Shown: positions 15,173 to 24,582, counted from the stretch's first letter. The stretch: DNA of 64,000 nt from Chryseobacterium daeguense DSM 19388 (GCF_000430825.1 NZ_AUMT01000001.1:304497-368496), one strand, 5' to 3'. Notes: generated by a model not told the origin, from the letters alone. Made by a program: numbers and translations.

Positions 15173-15209
15173 AAGAATAATTTATTATTTTTACGAATAA
15201 ATTATTCTT
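15173..15209. promoter_or_regulatory. Perfect 14-bp inverted repeat, candidate operator
   Basis: AAGAATAATTTATT (15173-15186) faces AATAAATTATTCTT (15196-15209) across a 9-base spacer, 3 bases before the XRE regulator start and within the divergent promoter region shared with the lipoprotein array. An extra GAATAAT half-site lies just upstream. It fits autoregulation by a dimeric HTH protein. Confidence 0.6.
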
Positions 15210-15212
15210 ATT

Positions 15213-15572
15213 ATGAATGACGTTATCAGTAAAAACATTAGAAAGCATAGAGAATTAAAAGGATTTAGTCAGGAATATATGGCGAATCAGTTGAATATCA
15301 ACCAGGCTTCGTATGCGAAAATAGAAAATAATTCTACAAAGCTCACTGTTGAAAGGCTGTTTGCTATTTCCAAATTGTTAGAAACTGAAATCACTGATCT
15401 TTTGGATTTAAAAAATCAAACAATTTATAATATTTATGATAATCAACATGGAGTAGGAAGCCAACATATTCAAAATTTATATCAAGATAATAAAGAAGTT
15501 TACGAAAAACTAATACAGGCAAAAGACGAACAAATTGCCCTGTTAAAAGAAATGCTTGACAAAAGAAATTAA
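15213..15572 (+). CDS. XRE-family transcriptional regulator with C-terminal coiled coil
   Basis: A 119-residue DNA-binding protein. Residues 5-65 form a lambda-repressor-type HTH (IRKHRELKGFSQEYMANQL, then NINQASYAKIENN), the standard XRE/SinR fold. The tail, rich in Gln, Lys and Glu and ending LLKEMLDKRN, is predicted to be a coiled coil for dimerisation. A perfect inverted repeat lies immediately before the ATG and probably serves as its operator. It may control itself and the divergent secreted-protein array. rarA starts 23 bases downstream. Such regulators are common as solo genes next to accessory loci. Confidence 0.85.
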   Translation: MNDVISKNIRKHRELKGFSQEYMANQLNINQASYAKIENNSTKLTVERLFAISKLLETEITDLLDLKNQTIYNIYDNQHGVGSQHIQNLYQDNKEVYEKLIQAKDEQIALLKEMLDKRN

Positions 15573-15595
15573 TAAATTTTTCAAAACAGAACATC

Positions 15596-16873
15596 TTGAA
15601 CCAAAATATTCCATTAGCTGAAAAATTAAGGCCTAAAACGCTGGACGACGTTCTGGGGCAGGAGCATCTTACGGGTGAAAAAGGAACAATCAGGAAGATG
15701 ATGGAGAATAATGCTCTTAACTCATTGATTTTCTGGGGACCTCCCGGAACCGGAAAAACTACCCTCGCGGAGATTATTTCTGAAAAATCAGGAAGGAAAT
15801 TCTATAAGCTTTCCGCTGTATCTTCGGGTGTGAAGGATGTCCGTGACGTTATTGAAGATGCTAAAAAACAAAATCTTTTTTCGGGAAAGTCTCCGATTTT
15901 ATTTATTGATGAAATTCACCGTTTTAATAAATCCCAGCAGGATTCATTGCTTCACGCGGTGGAAAAAGGGTGGATTGTCCTGATTGGTGCGACTACGGAA
16001 AATCCCAGCTTTGAAGTGGTTTCCGCGCTGCTTTCCAGAAGTCAGGTTTATATTCTGAAAGCTTTGAGCTATGAAAAACTGGAGGAGTTGATTGATATTT
16101 CTTCCGCAAGATATAATCTCGATGAGAAAACCGATTTTAAAATTGCAGAAAAAGAAGCATTTATCCAATATTCAGGCGGTGATGCCCGGAAGCTAATCAA
16201 TTCTGTGGAGCTGGTTTTGAATCAATATAAAAATTCTTCTAAAAAGGAAATCAAAAATGAAGATGTGCTTGACGTTTTGCAGGAAACAATGGCGCTTTAC
16301 GACAAAAACGGCGAACAGCATTACGATATTATTTCTGCGTTTATAAAATCCATGAGAGGAGGTGACCCGAACGGTGCTGTCTATTGGCTTGCCCGGATGA
16401 TTGCAGGGGGAGAAGATATCAAATTCATTGCGAGAAGAATGCTTATCTTGGCTGCGGAAGATATAGGTCTTGCAAATCCGAATGCGCTGGTGATTGCTAA
16501 TAACTGTTTTCAGGCGGTTAACGTGATCGGAAATCCGGAAGCAAGGATTATCCTCAGTGAAACGGCCGTATATCTTGCGGTTTCCCCAAAAAGTAATTCT
16601 GCTTACATGGCGATAAATGAAGCGCTTGCTTTGGTGAAGCAAACCGGAAATCTGCCGGTTCCTCTGCATTTGAGAAATGCTCCCACAAAGCTTATGAAAG
16701 ATCTTGATTATGGAAAAGAATACAAGTATGCTCATTCTTACCAGGGGAATTTTGTGGAACAGGATTTTCTGCCGGAGGAAATAAAAAATGTAAAATTATA
16801 CGAGCCCGGAAATAATGCTACAGAAAAGAAAATCTACGAAGAACTGAAGAAAAAATGGAATAATAAATACTAA
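15596..16873 (+). CDS. rarA: Replication-associated recombination protein A (RarA/MgsA AAA ATPase)
   Basis: RarA is a clamp-loader-related AAA+ ATPase that acts at stalled replication forks. The 425-residue chain has Walker A GPPGTGKTT at 48-56, Walker B ILFIDEIHRFNK, the sensor region ATTENPSFE, and the C-terminal tetramerisation domain with MRGGDPNGAVYWLARM and AEDIGLANP. No ATG exists at the right position. The frame starts at TTG (15596), which gives the family-standard opening NIPLAEKLRPKTLDDVLGQ. It lies 23 bases behind the XRE regulator and ends at a strong bidirectional hairpin. Confidence 0.95.
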   Translation: MNQNIPLAEKLRPKTLDDVLGQEHLTGEKGTIRKMMENNALNSLIFWGPPGTGKTTLAEIISEKSGRKFYKLSAVSSGVKDVRDVIEDAKKQNLFSGKSPILFIDEIHRFNKSQQDSLLHAVEKGWIVLIGATTENPSFEVVSALLSRSQVYILKALSYEKLEELIDISSARYNLDEKTDFKIAEKEAFIQYSGGDARKLINSVELVLNQYKNSSKKEIKNEDVLDVLQETMALYDKNGEQHYDIISAFIKSMRGGDPNGAVYWLARMIAGGEDIKFIARRMLILAAEDIGLANPNALVIANNCFQAVNVIGNPEARIILSETAVYLAVSPKSNSAYMAINEALALVKQTGNLPVPLHLRNAPTKLMKDLDYGKEYKYAHSYQGNFVEQDFLPEEIKNVKLYEPGNNATEKKIYEELKKKWNNKY

Positions 16874-16911
16874 AATTGTTTAAATATAAAGTTTAAACAA
16901 GTGTACTGAAA

Positions 16912-16935
16912 AAGGATACTCTAACGAGTATCCTT
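16912..16935. terminator. Bidirectional terminator after rarA
   Basis: Perfect 10-bp stem, AAGGATACTC against GAGTATCCTT, with a 4-base loop between convergent genes. Confidence 0.85.
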
Positions 16936-16962
16936 CCATTTAAATATGATCTAAGAAATTAT

Positions 16963-17394
16963 TTATTTCGTTGTAATAAACAAAGTTTTTTTACCGTCTT
17001 TGTCTTTCGCTTCCATCTTTGTAAGGATGTCACCAAATACCAGCGTTTTTGTGTTGGTAAACTCATATCCGTCAATATAAACAGGAGTTTCTTCCGGAAT
17101 CATGTACTGAATGTTCAGGTCAGAAAGTGGAAGTCTGTCGATATTATCCTGCCCGGTTTTAAATTTATATTCTACCAATCCGTTTTCTGCGATAGAGCTG
17201 TATTTTTTGAGATTCTGCGGAAGGCTTGCAGCTGTTTTATAAACCTGTGAGCCTTTGACTGCATCTTTATGCATAGTAAACATATCTACCGTTCCGACAA
17301 TATCATTGGCAACTGCAAATTTGGTTGCAGGGTTCTTCTGAGCAAATAATGTAGCCGAAGACAAGAGTAAAAAAGAGTAGAGTAATTTTTTCAT
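16963..17394 (-). CDS. Secreted protein of unknown function
   Basis: A 143-residue protein with a clean signal peptide (MKKLLYSFLLLSSATLFAQ). The mature chain of about 124 residues is beta-rich and has no Cys. It includes an FTMHKDAVKG segment and a YMIPEETPVYIDGYEF segment that looks like a short proline-turn domain. I do not recognise a family. It is monocistronic, convergent with rarA and separated by a shared hairpin. Periplasmic or outer-membrane localisation is the only supported statement. Confidence 0.7.
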   Translation of the reverse strand: MKKLLYSFLLLSSATLFAQKNPATKFAVANDIVGTVDMFTMHKDAVKGSQVYKTAASLPQNLKKYSSIAENGLVEYKFKTGQDNIDRLPLSDLNIQYMIPEETPVYIDGYEFTNTKTLVFGDILTKMEAKDKDGKKTLFITTK

Positions 17395-17496
17395 AATGTT
17401 TAGGAATAATTAAAAACTTGATAAATATAGTTATTTTTCAGAAAATTTGAATAAAAATTTCCAATAATTTAATGAATGCTTTATAAATATAATGAT

Positions 17497-19713
17497 TTAT
17501 TGTGATTTTGTATTCTCAGCTTCAGGGTTTTCTTCTTTTTTCTCAACCAGATTCCGGATGATGTTTTTTAACCTTTGGAATAGGAATGAACTTAATAATA
17601 ATATGATTCCCAGTATGATAAAAGCAATTATCCTTGATACATTATCCATTTCCCAAACATCATAAGTATATAGTTTAAGGATCATAACTGCAATTAATAC
17701 AAACCCGATTTTATTATATTCGGCATTATCGCTTTTTAAGCCTTTATAGATGAAAATACTGGCAAGAATTGCCCAAATGATAGGTAGATAAAGGATTCTG
17801 AAATGCTTTCCAAGTTTAGCAATTTCTCTGATAGTATCTACATTCAGTAAAAGATAGATATGATATAATTCACTGCTGACCGCCGTAATCAGCGCAGCTG
17901 ACACCAGCCAGTAAGAAAATTTAATTTTAAAGAAATCAGATGACGGTAAAATGTTAAGTATGATGTAAATAAACGGAATCCAGTATAAAATATGCAGTCC
18001 GTAAAAATTTAGATCGATCTTTTTCAATAAGTAGTTTGAAATAATTCCGGATCCGGAAACCACAGTATTAATGGTAATAATGAATAAAAATAAGTAAATA
18101 AGCCCTGTTTCAAGAATTTTATTCAGATCTAGTTTTTTCCTCAACAGTAAAATGAAGAATAAATAATACAAACTAAAAAGCATTGCAACGCTGAAAATCA
18201 CAATCCACGGCCGTTCCGAAATATGATAAAGGATTTCCAGTAAAATGGCAAGATAAATCACTCCATAACTTACCACTGCAAAAATATTTTCGAAAAAGCT
18301 GGCGTTCTTTCTATCCGTATCAGGAAGTTTTCTGAGCAATATCAAATTGATAAAAGTAGTAATTACCGTTACAAGCCCTGTAAGGAAAACAGGATTAAAA
18401 ACTACTGCAAAATCTTTTTTGTTAAAATATTCTGACCAGGTGATCATCTGCGCAATAATAACCAGCGGAAATAGCACATAAAAACAAATCCTGAAAATAT
18501 TGAGCTTCGTTTTTTTCCAGATAAACAGCAATAAGGTTGCTTCAATGGCCCAGACACTTGTAATTAAATGAGTTTTGAACTGTAAAGCAACGGCAACAGT
18601 CAGTAAGCTGACAGAAATTCCGGCAAAAACAGAATAGTTCACTCCAATATTTTTCGCTGAAAATTCTTTGTACAATAAAAATAAATTAACCAAAGCAAAG
18701 CTTACAGGAAACACTATTACAGGCTCGTACTGCAGTTCGTTAAAAATAAAGACCAAACCGGTAACACATCCGAAATTGATTAAAACGAGCATCAAAATAT
18801 CCGGAGCGGCAAGATTTTCCTTCCTGAAATAGCCCTGCAACGCGAATGCATAAAACACAATATAGGTAATAATAAAAAAATAAACACTTTTGATATCTGG
18901 TTTTTCCATTATCCAGAAAAAAAGATAAGCACTTGTGAAGATAAAGGCAACCCAGCCCACACTTTTCCACTTTTTCAGGAAAACTACCGTAAGCATTCCT
19001 ATGTTTAAAACGGTTAAATAAGTGAATAAGAAAGGGTAGTTGCTTTGTCCGGTACTGATCATCAGCGGGGCCAGAAACCCTCCGATGAGTGAAAAAACAA
19101 TAAGGATTTCACTTTTATAATAATAAGAAAGTGCAATGGACAAAAGGGTAATAAGGCATGTTAATGAAAATGCAATATTCTGAGAAAAAAGATGATATTC
19201 CCGAAAGGCGATCGTTATTGTGAAGTATAAGACAGCAATTCCGCCGCCGGTGATGATAGATGAAAAAACAGTGTAGTTTTTCCTTAAGAAATGTCCTGTC
19301 AGCATGATTACAGCACCGGTAAGCAGGCCAATTCCCACTCTTGCCGTTTCGCCGATCCAGTCTCTGTCTATTGCATATTTTACAAAATAACCTATTCCTA
19401 AGACAAGTGTAAAAATCCCGATAATAGTAAGTGCATTTTGCTTTAAAAATTCAAAAACAGGAGTAAAGTAATCTTTTGCGGGCTCAGAAGATATTTCCTG
19501 ATGCACTTTTATAGCTTCAGGTTCAATGATTTTAGTTTCTTCCTTTACAGTAAATGCTGGTTGAGGAATGGTTTCATCCTTTATTACTTTGGTTTCTTTT
19601 AAAGAAGTGCTCTTCAGATCAGAAATTTCCTGCTCCAGGTTTCTGATTCTATTGTTCAGGTTGTTAAAAAGAACAATAACAAGAACGATTACTATTATAA
19701 GAAGATAAATCAT
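17497..19713 (-). CDS. DUF2339 large multipass membrane protein
   Basis: A 738-residue integral membrane protein. It opens with one hydrophobic helix followed by a short coiled coil (NRIRNLEQEISDL), a charged linker to about residue 85, and then some 20 hydrophobic segments to the C-terminus. The stretch GIGYFVKYAIDRDWIGETAR followed by GIGLLTGAVIML is the hallmark of DUF2339. No molecular function is established for that family; an envelope role is only a guess. A minus-strand -7 box (TATATTTG, 19732-19739) sits just upstream of the ATG. Confidence 0.85.
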   Translation of the reverse strand: MIYLLIIVIVLVIVLFNNLNNRIRNLEQEISDLKSTSLKETKVIKDETIPQPAFTVKEETKIIEPEAIKVHQEISSEPAKDYFTPVFEFLKQNALTIIGIFTLVLGIGYFVKYAIDRDWIGETARVGIGLLTGAVIMLTGHFLRKNYTVFSSIITGGGIAVLYFTITIAFREYHLFSQNIAFSLTCLITLLSIALSYYYKSEILIVFSLIGGFLAPLMISTGQSNYPFLFTYLTVLNIGMLTVVFLKKWKSVGWVAFIFTSAYLFFWIMEKPDIKSVYFFIITYIVFYAFALQGYFRKENLAAPDILMLVLINFGCVTGLVFIFNELQYEPVIVFPVSFALVNLFLLYKEFSAKNIGVNYSVFAGISVSLLTVAVALQFKTHLITSVWAIEATLLLFIWKKTKLNIFRICFYVLFPLVIIAQMITWSEYFNKKDFAVVFNPVFLTGLVTVITTFINLILLRKLPDTDRKNASFFENIFAVVSYGVIYLAILLEILYHISERPWIVIFSVAMLFSLYYLFFILLLRKKLDLNKILETGLIYLFLFIITINTVVSGSGIISNYLLKKIDLNFYGLHILYWIPFIYIILNILPSSDFFKIKFSYWLVSAALITAVSSELYHIYLLLNVDTIREIAKLGKHFRILYLPIIWAILASIFIYKGLKSDNAEYNKIGFVLIAVMILKLYTYDVWEMDNVSRIIAFIILGIILLLSSFLFQRLKNIIRNLVEKKEENPEAENTKSQ

Positions 19714-19767
19714 TGTATGTTTTTAGTAATTCAAATATAGTTAAATGTTCCTTATCCCATACAACAA

Positions 19768-19798
19768 TTAATCCATCGTAGAAAATACGATGGATTAA
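19768..19798 (-). terminator. Hairpin downstream of the C1q-like gene
   Basis: Perfect 13-bp stem, TTAATCCATCGTA against TACGATGGATTAA, with a 5-base loop. It lies 27 bases past the stop of the minus-strand gene at 19825. The T-run is weak, so it could also be an operator for the DUF2339 gene. Confidence 0.55.
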
Positions 19799-19824
19799 CT
19801 AGTAGTATGATTAAATTGATAGTA

Positions 19825-20568
19825 TTAATTCGATATTTTATAAATATAAAAAGACCCTGTACTGGAACCCAGAACACCCAATTCAAGAACTGAAGCGCCT
19901 GTAAGACCGAATGAAATTTTATCACCAGCCTGAAGGTTGTAAAGGGAATTTATACTTGATTCAGAAATAGTTAAGCTCAATAATCCAAGATTTGCGCCGC
20001 TAAAATTACGGGTATCGATAAGGGTTGCCACTCCGGCTCTCGTTCTCAGGATTCCCAATCCGGGTGAGCCCGTTAATAAAGCCGCCTGTAATCCCGTTCC
20101 ATATCTGAAATTGAATCCTATGGCATATACTCCGTTGGATGGTACCGTATAGCTGTTATCCGTATCAGAGAATAGTGATGCTGTACCTACTGTTCTTTCT
20201 GCAGCTAAAAAATTAATGGGTCTGTATCCTCCCGGTAATAGACCAAGGTTAATTAAGCTCACACCGCTGGCTTTTCTGGCTGAATACACAGATGTACTAA
20301 CACCACTGTTGATGGTATTAATGGCAAGATCAGCAATAAGCTGCGGATTTACCTGGGCAATCTGGAAATCACCGCCTGTATTTAAATTTACAGCCAGAAT
20401 CTGATATCCCGGAAGTGCCGGAGCAACAGGTGTCTGGCGAATTTTTACTGTTCCGTTTACGTCAAGAGTGGCTTGCGGGTTAGGTGTGTTAATCCCAACC
20501 GAACCGGTTTGTGCAAAAAAGGGGAGAGCTAACAAAGCTAAAAGCACGCTACAAATCTTAGTTTTCAT
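19825..20568 (-). CDS. Secreted protein with trimeric fibre-type N-terminus and C1q/TNF-like C-terminal domain
   Basis: A 247-residue protein with signal peptide (…LALPFFAQ). It is followed by the motif GSVGINTPNPQATLDVNG, which is common at the start of flavobacterial surface and fibre-like proteins. The C-terminal 130 residues are beta-rich, with alternating short strands (SYTVPSNGVYAIGFNFRY, then GDKISFGLTG) and a final FYIYKIS, suggesting a C1q/TNF-like jelly roll. It has no lipobox and no type 9 sorting domain that I can see. It is monocistronic and lies beside a long AT-rich region. Surface exposure is inference. Confidence 0.65.
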   Translation of the reverse strand: MKTKICSVLLALLALPFFAQTGSVGINTPNPQATLDVNGTVKIRQTPVAPALPGYQILAVNLNTGGDFQIAQVNPQLIADLAINTINSGVSTSVYSARKASGVSLINLGLLPGGYRPINFLAAERTVGTASLFSDTDNSYTVPSNGVYAIGFNFRYGTGLQAALLTGSPGLGILRTRAGVATLIDTRNFSGANLGLLSLTISESSINSLYNLQAGDKISFGLTGASVLELGVLGSSTGSFYIYKISN

Positions 20569-20998
20569 GTTTAAAAAATTTAATTAGTTAATGGTATTCT
20601 CAGTTAGTTTCTTGTAAAGTTATATCAAATATTGTGCAAATAAAAATATTAACTTTAAATATTTTTTAACATTAAATTAAAACATTTGTATTTTTTTATC
20701 ATAAAAAGTGATAATGAATTAATAAAATTCTCATAAAGGCATTATACAACCTTAAGTGAAAAATGATTAAGTAGATTTTGGTTAAAAATTTTATGTGAAA
20801 AAAATTACTATGTAAAGAATAATAAAAAATTTATAGCTATAAAGCTTAAATACCCTTGTTTAAAGATTAAAATAAAAATACTGTATCAAAATGCAGAATA
20901 ATTTATGATCAAATAATAATTAGAATTATTGTTTTTTTATTATAAAATTACATAAAAATATTAAAATTTTTAAGTTTAAGAAACTAAAAAGCAATGTT
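20569..20998. other. AT-rich intergenic region without recognisable gene
   Basis: About 430 bases of very AT-rich DNA. I see only short hairpins (TTATCA/TGATAA near 20700, AATAAT/ATTATT near 20910) and no coding frame worth calling. It must hold the promoter of the gene ending at 20568 and the 3' end of the pheA transcript. Confidence 0.6.
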
Positions 20999-21847
20999 TT
21001 AGCTTTGTAGTAGATACTCATTATAATTTCCAAGAAAATCAACCTTTGCATCAATGGCCTTTAATTCTTCAAGGGCATTTTGATGTAAAACAGGTTCCCA
21101 TTTTCCAACTACATTAATGAAGAAGAAGTACTTGCCAAGGCCGGTTTTCAATGTTCTGGATTCTATTTTGCTGAGGTTCATCTTTCGCCATGCAAAGACG
21201 GACAAAACCTGATGCAAGCCTCCCGGATGATCCTCCGGAAGAGTAATTATTAACCCGGATTTTTCGCCCAGTAAATCTAATGTATCATGACTGTAAGCTT
21301 TTCCTTGCTTTGATATTATAATAAAACGGGTATGGTTCTGTTCAAAATCCTGAATATTTCTGTGGATGATTTTTAAGCCATACAAACGAGCCGCAAATTG
21401 ATTGGCTACAGCAGCCAGATTCCGGTCTTGGTGTTCAGAAACGTATTTTGCAGCGGCGGCGGTAGAAGAAAAATCCTGTTTTTGAACATCTTTGAAATGG
21501 CTATCAAGAAAATGAAAGCTCTGTGCTAAAGCCTGAGGATGAGAGTAAATTTTCTCAATATGATCAGGATTGCAGTCAGGGTGCACCATCAGGTGATGGG
21601 CAATAGGCATTACTGCTTCTGCTTCTATTTTTATTTCCGGGGTTTTATATAAATAATCCAGTGTCATAGAAACGGTTCCCTCAATAGAATTTTCCAGCGG
21701 GACAACGGCTTTTTCCACTTCTCCGTTTTCTACAGCGTTAAAGCAGTCCAGAATATTAGCCTGAGGCAATAGTTCATCATCCGGGAAAAGCTGTGTAGCG
21801 GCAAGCTGTGTAAAACTTGCATGAGGTCCCAAAAATGCAATCTTCAT
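20999..21847 (-). CDS. pheA: Prephenate dehydratase with ACT domain
   Basis: It would convert prephenate to phenylpyruvate in phenylalanine synthesis. The 282-residue monofunctional form has the dehydratase domain (1-180) with the catalytic NHTRF at 171-175, then an ACT domain (about 195-270). In the ACT domain the usual GALxxxL and ESRP signatures appear as GGLHQVL and ESRT. These ACT motifs normally bind phenylalanine for feedback control, so the two changed positions may alter sensitivity. There is no chorismate mutase domain. The gene is followed by the AT-rich region and has no linked aro genes. Confidence 0.95.
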   Translation of the reverse strand: MKIAFLGPHASFTQLAATQLFPDDELLPQANILDCFNAVENGEVEKAVVPLENSIEGTVSMTLDYLYKTPEIKIEAEAVMPIAHHLMVHPDCNPDHIEKIYSHPQALAQSFHFLDSHFKDVQKQDFSSTAAAAKYVSEHQDRNLAAVANQFAARLYGLKIIHRNIQDFEQNHTRFIIISKQGKAYSHDTLDLLGEKSGLIITLPEDHPGGLHQVLSVFAWRKMNLSKIESRTLKTGLGKYFFFINVVGKWEPVLHQNALEELKAIDAKVDFLGNYNEYLLQS

Positions 21848-21923
21848 TATGTTTCTGTATTTGTTGAATTTTAAAAGTAGTGAAAAAGTTTAAGGTTTTG
21901 GATTGAAAGTTTAATGTTTTGGA

Positions 21924-22355
21924 TTAAGGTTTATGGTTTAATATCTCTTTATTCCAGTTTTCTTCAATGAGCTTTAGGAGATTTTCCGGGCACTTTACAA
22001 CCTTTTTTGTTTGGGCATCAAGAAAGAATAGCGTGGTGGATGCTTCAGTGATCTTGGTATTTTCTTCATTGAAAATTTCATATTCAAATTCTATCCTTAC
22101 TCCCGGAATTTTCTTTACATAGGTGTGAATTTCTAATTTTTCGTCATAGAAAGCCGGTTTTAAATACTTAATTTTATACTCCGAAACAGGAAGCCAAATT
22201 CCTTGATTCTCAATCTCATTATAAGACATTCCGATGCTTCGAAAAAGTTCTACTCTTCCAATTTCAAAATATTCTGCATAATTACCGTAGTAAACATATT
22301 TCATAGGATCGGTTTCTCCGTAACGTACTCGTAATGAGTGTGTTGTATGTATCAT
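21924..22355 (-). CDS. Acyl-CoA thioesterase, 4HBT/YbgC-like hotdog protein
   Basis: A 143-residue single-hotdog protein. The N-terminal VRYGETDPMKYVYYGNYAEY is the 4-hydroxybenzoyl-CoA thioesterase signature, with the catalytic Asp at about residue 16 and the Y-x-x-Y-F segment that follows. It would hydrolyse acyl-CoA thioesters in the cytoplasm, with substrate unknown. It is divergent from dnaA. A -7 box (TATATTTG, minus strand) with a TTG 21 bases upstream precedes the start. Between it and pheA lie short near-repeats of GTTTTGGATT. Confidence 0.85.
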   Translation of the reverse strand: MIHTTHSLRVRYGETDPMKYVYYGNYAEYFEIGRVELFRSIGMSYNEIENQGIWLPVSEYKIKYLKPAFYDEKLEIHTYVKKIPGVRIEFEYEIFNEENTKITEASTTLFFLDAQTKKVVKCPENLLKLIEENWNKEILNHKP

Positions 22356-22377
22356 GATTTATCTCACTTTATACATA

Positions 22378-22409
22378 CAAATATATTTTTAAATAATCAA
22401 TAGGTGCAA
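22378..22409 (-). promoter_or_regulatory. Probable promoter of the 4HBT thioesterase gene
   Basis: On the minus strand TTG (22409-22407) is followed 21 bases later by TATATTTG (22385-22378). This is close to the Bacteroidetes consensus, but the spacing is 2 longer than ideal. Confidence 0.45.
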
Positions 22410-22492
22410 AATTTTTTTTAAAAATAAAAAATTTAGACCTTTGTCTTCCTTCTAAAAAAGATACTAACTAAGAATTAATCGGGGCATAAATT

Positions 22493-23947
22493 ATGGATGA
22501 AAATTTAATGTTGACATGGCAGAAGTGCCTTCAGTTCATGCGCGATAATCTGAACGCTGCTGAGGACAATTCTGATCTGAAAAAACTTGAGAAATCTTTC
22601 GACTTACTGTTTGATAAGGTACAGCCAATTTCTTTGGTTGATAATAACCTTACGCTGATGGTTCCGAGCGATTTTTACAAGGAATACATCGAGGATAATT
22701 ACCTGTCCTTACTTTCTGCTGCCCTGAAGAAAAATATAGGAAAAGGTGTGAAATTATGGTACTCCGTAATGGAAAACAAGCCGTCCGGCTTAGAAAAACC
22801 GGTTACCATGAACATGAAAGGGAAAACGGTTCCTACTCCCAAAGTGCAGGAAACGATGCCGCAAGGTTTTTCATCTAATATTGTAAATCCTTTTGTGGTT
22901 CCGGGAATCAAAAAAGTAAATATAGATTCTAATCTGAAATCAGATTTTTCATTTGATAATTATGTAGAAGGAGAAAGCAATAAATTTGCTGCAACAGTGG
23001 CAAGATCGATTGCAAAAAGACCGGGGGCTACGGCATTCAACCCATTATTTTTATATGGAGGATATGGAGTGGGAAAAACCCACCTGGGACAGGCGGTTGG
23101 TCTTGAAGTTAAAAGCCAGTTTCCCGATAAAGTAGTTCTTTATTTGTCTTCTGAAAAGTTTATCCAGCAATTTATTTCAGCGGCAAAAGCTCATAAACAG
23201 ACAGAATTTGCGAACTTCTATCAAATGGTAGATGTGCTGATTATTGATGATATTCAATTCCTTTCGGGGAAATCTGCAACGCAGGACAGCTTCTTCCATA
23301 TTTTTGATTATCTGCACCAAAACGGAAAACAGATTATCCTTACATCAGATAAAGCTCCGGCAGATATTATGGACATTCAGGACAGGATCGTATCCCGCTT
23401 CAAATGGGGACTTTCTGCAGAGATCAAATCTCCGGATCTGGAAACCCGTAAGAAAATTATCGTTGATAAACTAAGCAGAGACGGTATTGTTTTGACGGAA
23501 GACATGCTGGATTTCCTGGCGTCTGAAGCAAAAACAAATGTAAGAGAGCTTATCGGTGTTATTAATTCTGTAATTGCCTATTCTACAATTTATAAGTCAG
23601 ATTTAAGTCTTGAATTGTTGAAAGAAACAATCAACAAAATAGCGGCAAACCAGAAAAAAATTATCAATATTCCTTATATTCAGGAAGTTGTGTGTGATTA
23701 TTTTGGTATCAAAAGAGAACAGCTTTTATCGAAAACAAGAAAAAGAGAAATAGCTCTTCCAAGACAGCTGGCCATGTATTTTGCTAAAGAATTTACCAAT
23801 TCCACCTTCACGAAAATTGGTGAGGAAATGGGTGGTAAAGACCATTCAACAGTAATGTATGCCTGCGAAACAATTAAAGATGTTTCCAAGATCGATAAGG
23901 AAGTGAAAAAGTATGTTAAGGAATTAACAGAAAGAATCAAACAATAA
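22493..23947 (+). CDS. dnaA: Chromosomal replication initiator protein DnaA
   Basis: DnaA binds origin boxes and opens oriC with ATP. The 484-residue protein has domain I (1-90), a linker (about 90-145), the AAA+ domain with Walker A GGYGVGKTHLGQA and Walker B VLIIDDIQFLSGK, and domain IV with the DNA-binding signature GGKDHSTVMYAC near the C-terminus. The start ATG at 22493 fits domain I. I found no cluster of DnaA boxes in the flanking intergenic DNA, so this need not be the origin; in many Bacteroidetes dnaA and oriC are apart. dnaN and other origin genes are not adjacent. Confidence 0.98.
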   Translation: MDENLMLTWQKCLQFMRDNLNAAEDNSDLKKLEKSFDLLFDKVQPISLVDNNLTLMVPSDFYKEYIEDNYLSLLSAALKKNIGKGVKLWYSVMENKPSGLEKPVTMNMKGKTVPTPKVQETMPQGFSSNIVNPFVVPGIKKVNIDSNLKSDFSFDNYVEGESNKFAATVARSIAKRPGATAFNPLFLYGGYGVGKTHLGQAVGLEVKSQFPDKVVLYLSSEKFIQQFISAAKAHKQTEFANFYQMVDVLIIDDIQFLSGKSATQDSFFHIFDYLHQNGKQIILTSDKAPADIMDIQDRIVSRFKWGLSAEIKSPDLETRKKIIVDKLSRDGIVLTEDMLDFLASEAKTNVRELIGVINSVIAYSTIYKSDLSLELLKETINKIAANQKKIINIPYIQEVVCDYFGIKREQLLSKTRKREIALPRQLAMYFAKEFTNSTFTKIGEEMGGKDHSTVMYACETIKDVSKIDKEVKKYVKELTERIKQ

Positions 23948-23968
23948 GAAATAATTTAATTTAAATAC

Positions 23969-24003
23969 AAAAAAATGGAGAATAAATTTTATTCTTCATT
24001 TTT
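23969..24003 (+). terminator. Terminator after dnaA
   Basis: AAAATGGAGAATAAA faces TTTATTCTTCATTTT with one wobble pair and a T-rich tail. Confidence 0.75.
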
Positions 24004-24072
24004 TATTTAGTTTTGTTGGTTGAAATTTTATTTGGAATTTCTTTATTTAGTTAAAATTTTAAATTAAAAGTA

Positions 24073-24558
24073 ATGAAAATATTAATGGTTTGTCTGGGGA
24101 ATATATGCAGAAGCCCTCTGGCGGAAGGCATCATGAAAACAAAGCTCCCTGCTGATTTTTTTGTAGATTCGGTAGGGACGATATCTCAGCACGAAGGTAA
24201 AAATCCCGATAAAAGAGCCATTAAAACAGCCGCAAGTCACGGAATTGATATTTCTAAGCAGGTGTCAAGACCCATTAAAAGTTCAGATCTTGAGTCTTTC
24301 GACAAAATTTACTGTATGGACATTGATATTTATGAAGATGTAGTTTCAATAGCAAAAAATGAACAGCAACGCCAGAAAGTAAAGCTATTCCTAGAAGTAG
24401 CAGGGAACCACGAAAATGCTGAAGTTCCTGATCCATATTGGGGAGATATGAATGGCTTTGAAGATGTTTTTCAGATTCTTGACGAAGGCTGCAATACCAT
24501 TGCACAACAATTAATAGATGAGAGAAAGATGAATTTATCATCGCCCGAAACTTTATAA
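24073..24558 (+). CDS. Low-molecular-weight protein tyrosine phosphatase
   Basis: A 161-residue LMW-PTP. The active-site P-loop C-x5-R is CLGNICR at residues 7-13, followed by Ser-Pro. The general acid Asp is in DPYWG at about residue 120, the family-standard place. These enzymes dephosphorylate phosphotyrosine, often to counter bacterial tyrosine kinases in capsule or exopolysaccharide control. No such kinase is nearby. It is followed 24 bases later by an RsmI-like methylase, and the pair is probably co-transcribed. Confidence 0.93.
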   Translation: MKILMVCLGNICRSPLAEGIMKTKLPADFFVDSVGTISQHEGKNPDKRAIKTAASHGIDISKQVSRPIKSSDLESFDKIYCMDIDIYEDVVSIAKNEQQRQKVKLFLEVAGNHENAEVPDPYWGDMNGFEDVFQILDEGCNTIAQQLIDERKMNLSSPETL

Positions 24559-24582
24559 CTCATAATTTTTAAATCATTCAAA

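Noticed and set aside
22356..22492. Possible oriC next to dnaA
   Set aside because: Only one weak DnaA-box-like word (TTATACATA) is present and there is no cluster or AT-rich unwinding repeat, so I do not call an origin.
24005..24072. Small gene between dnaA and the tyrosine phosphatase
   Set aside because: The interval is AT-rich and has no start codon followed by a coding-like frame.
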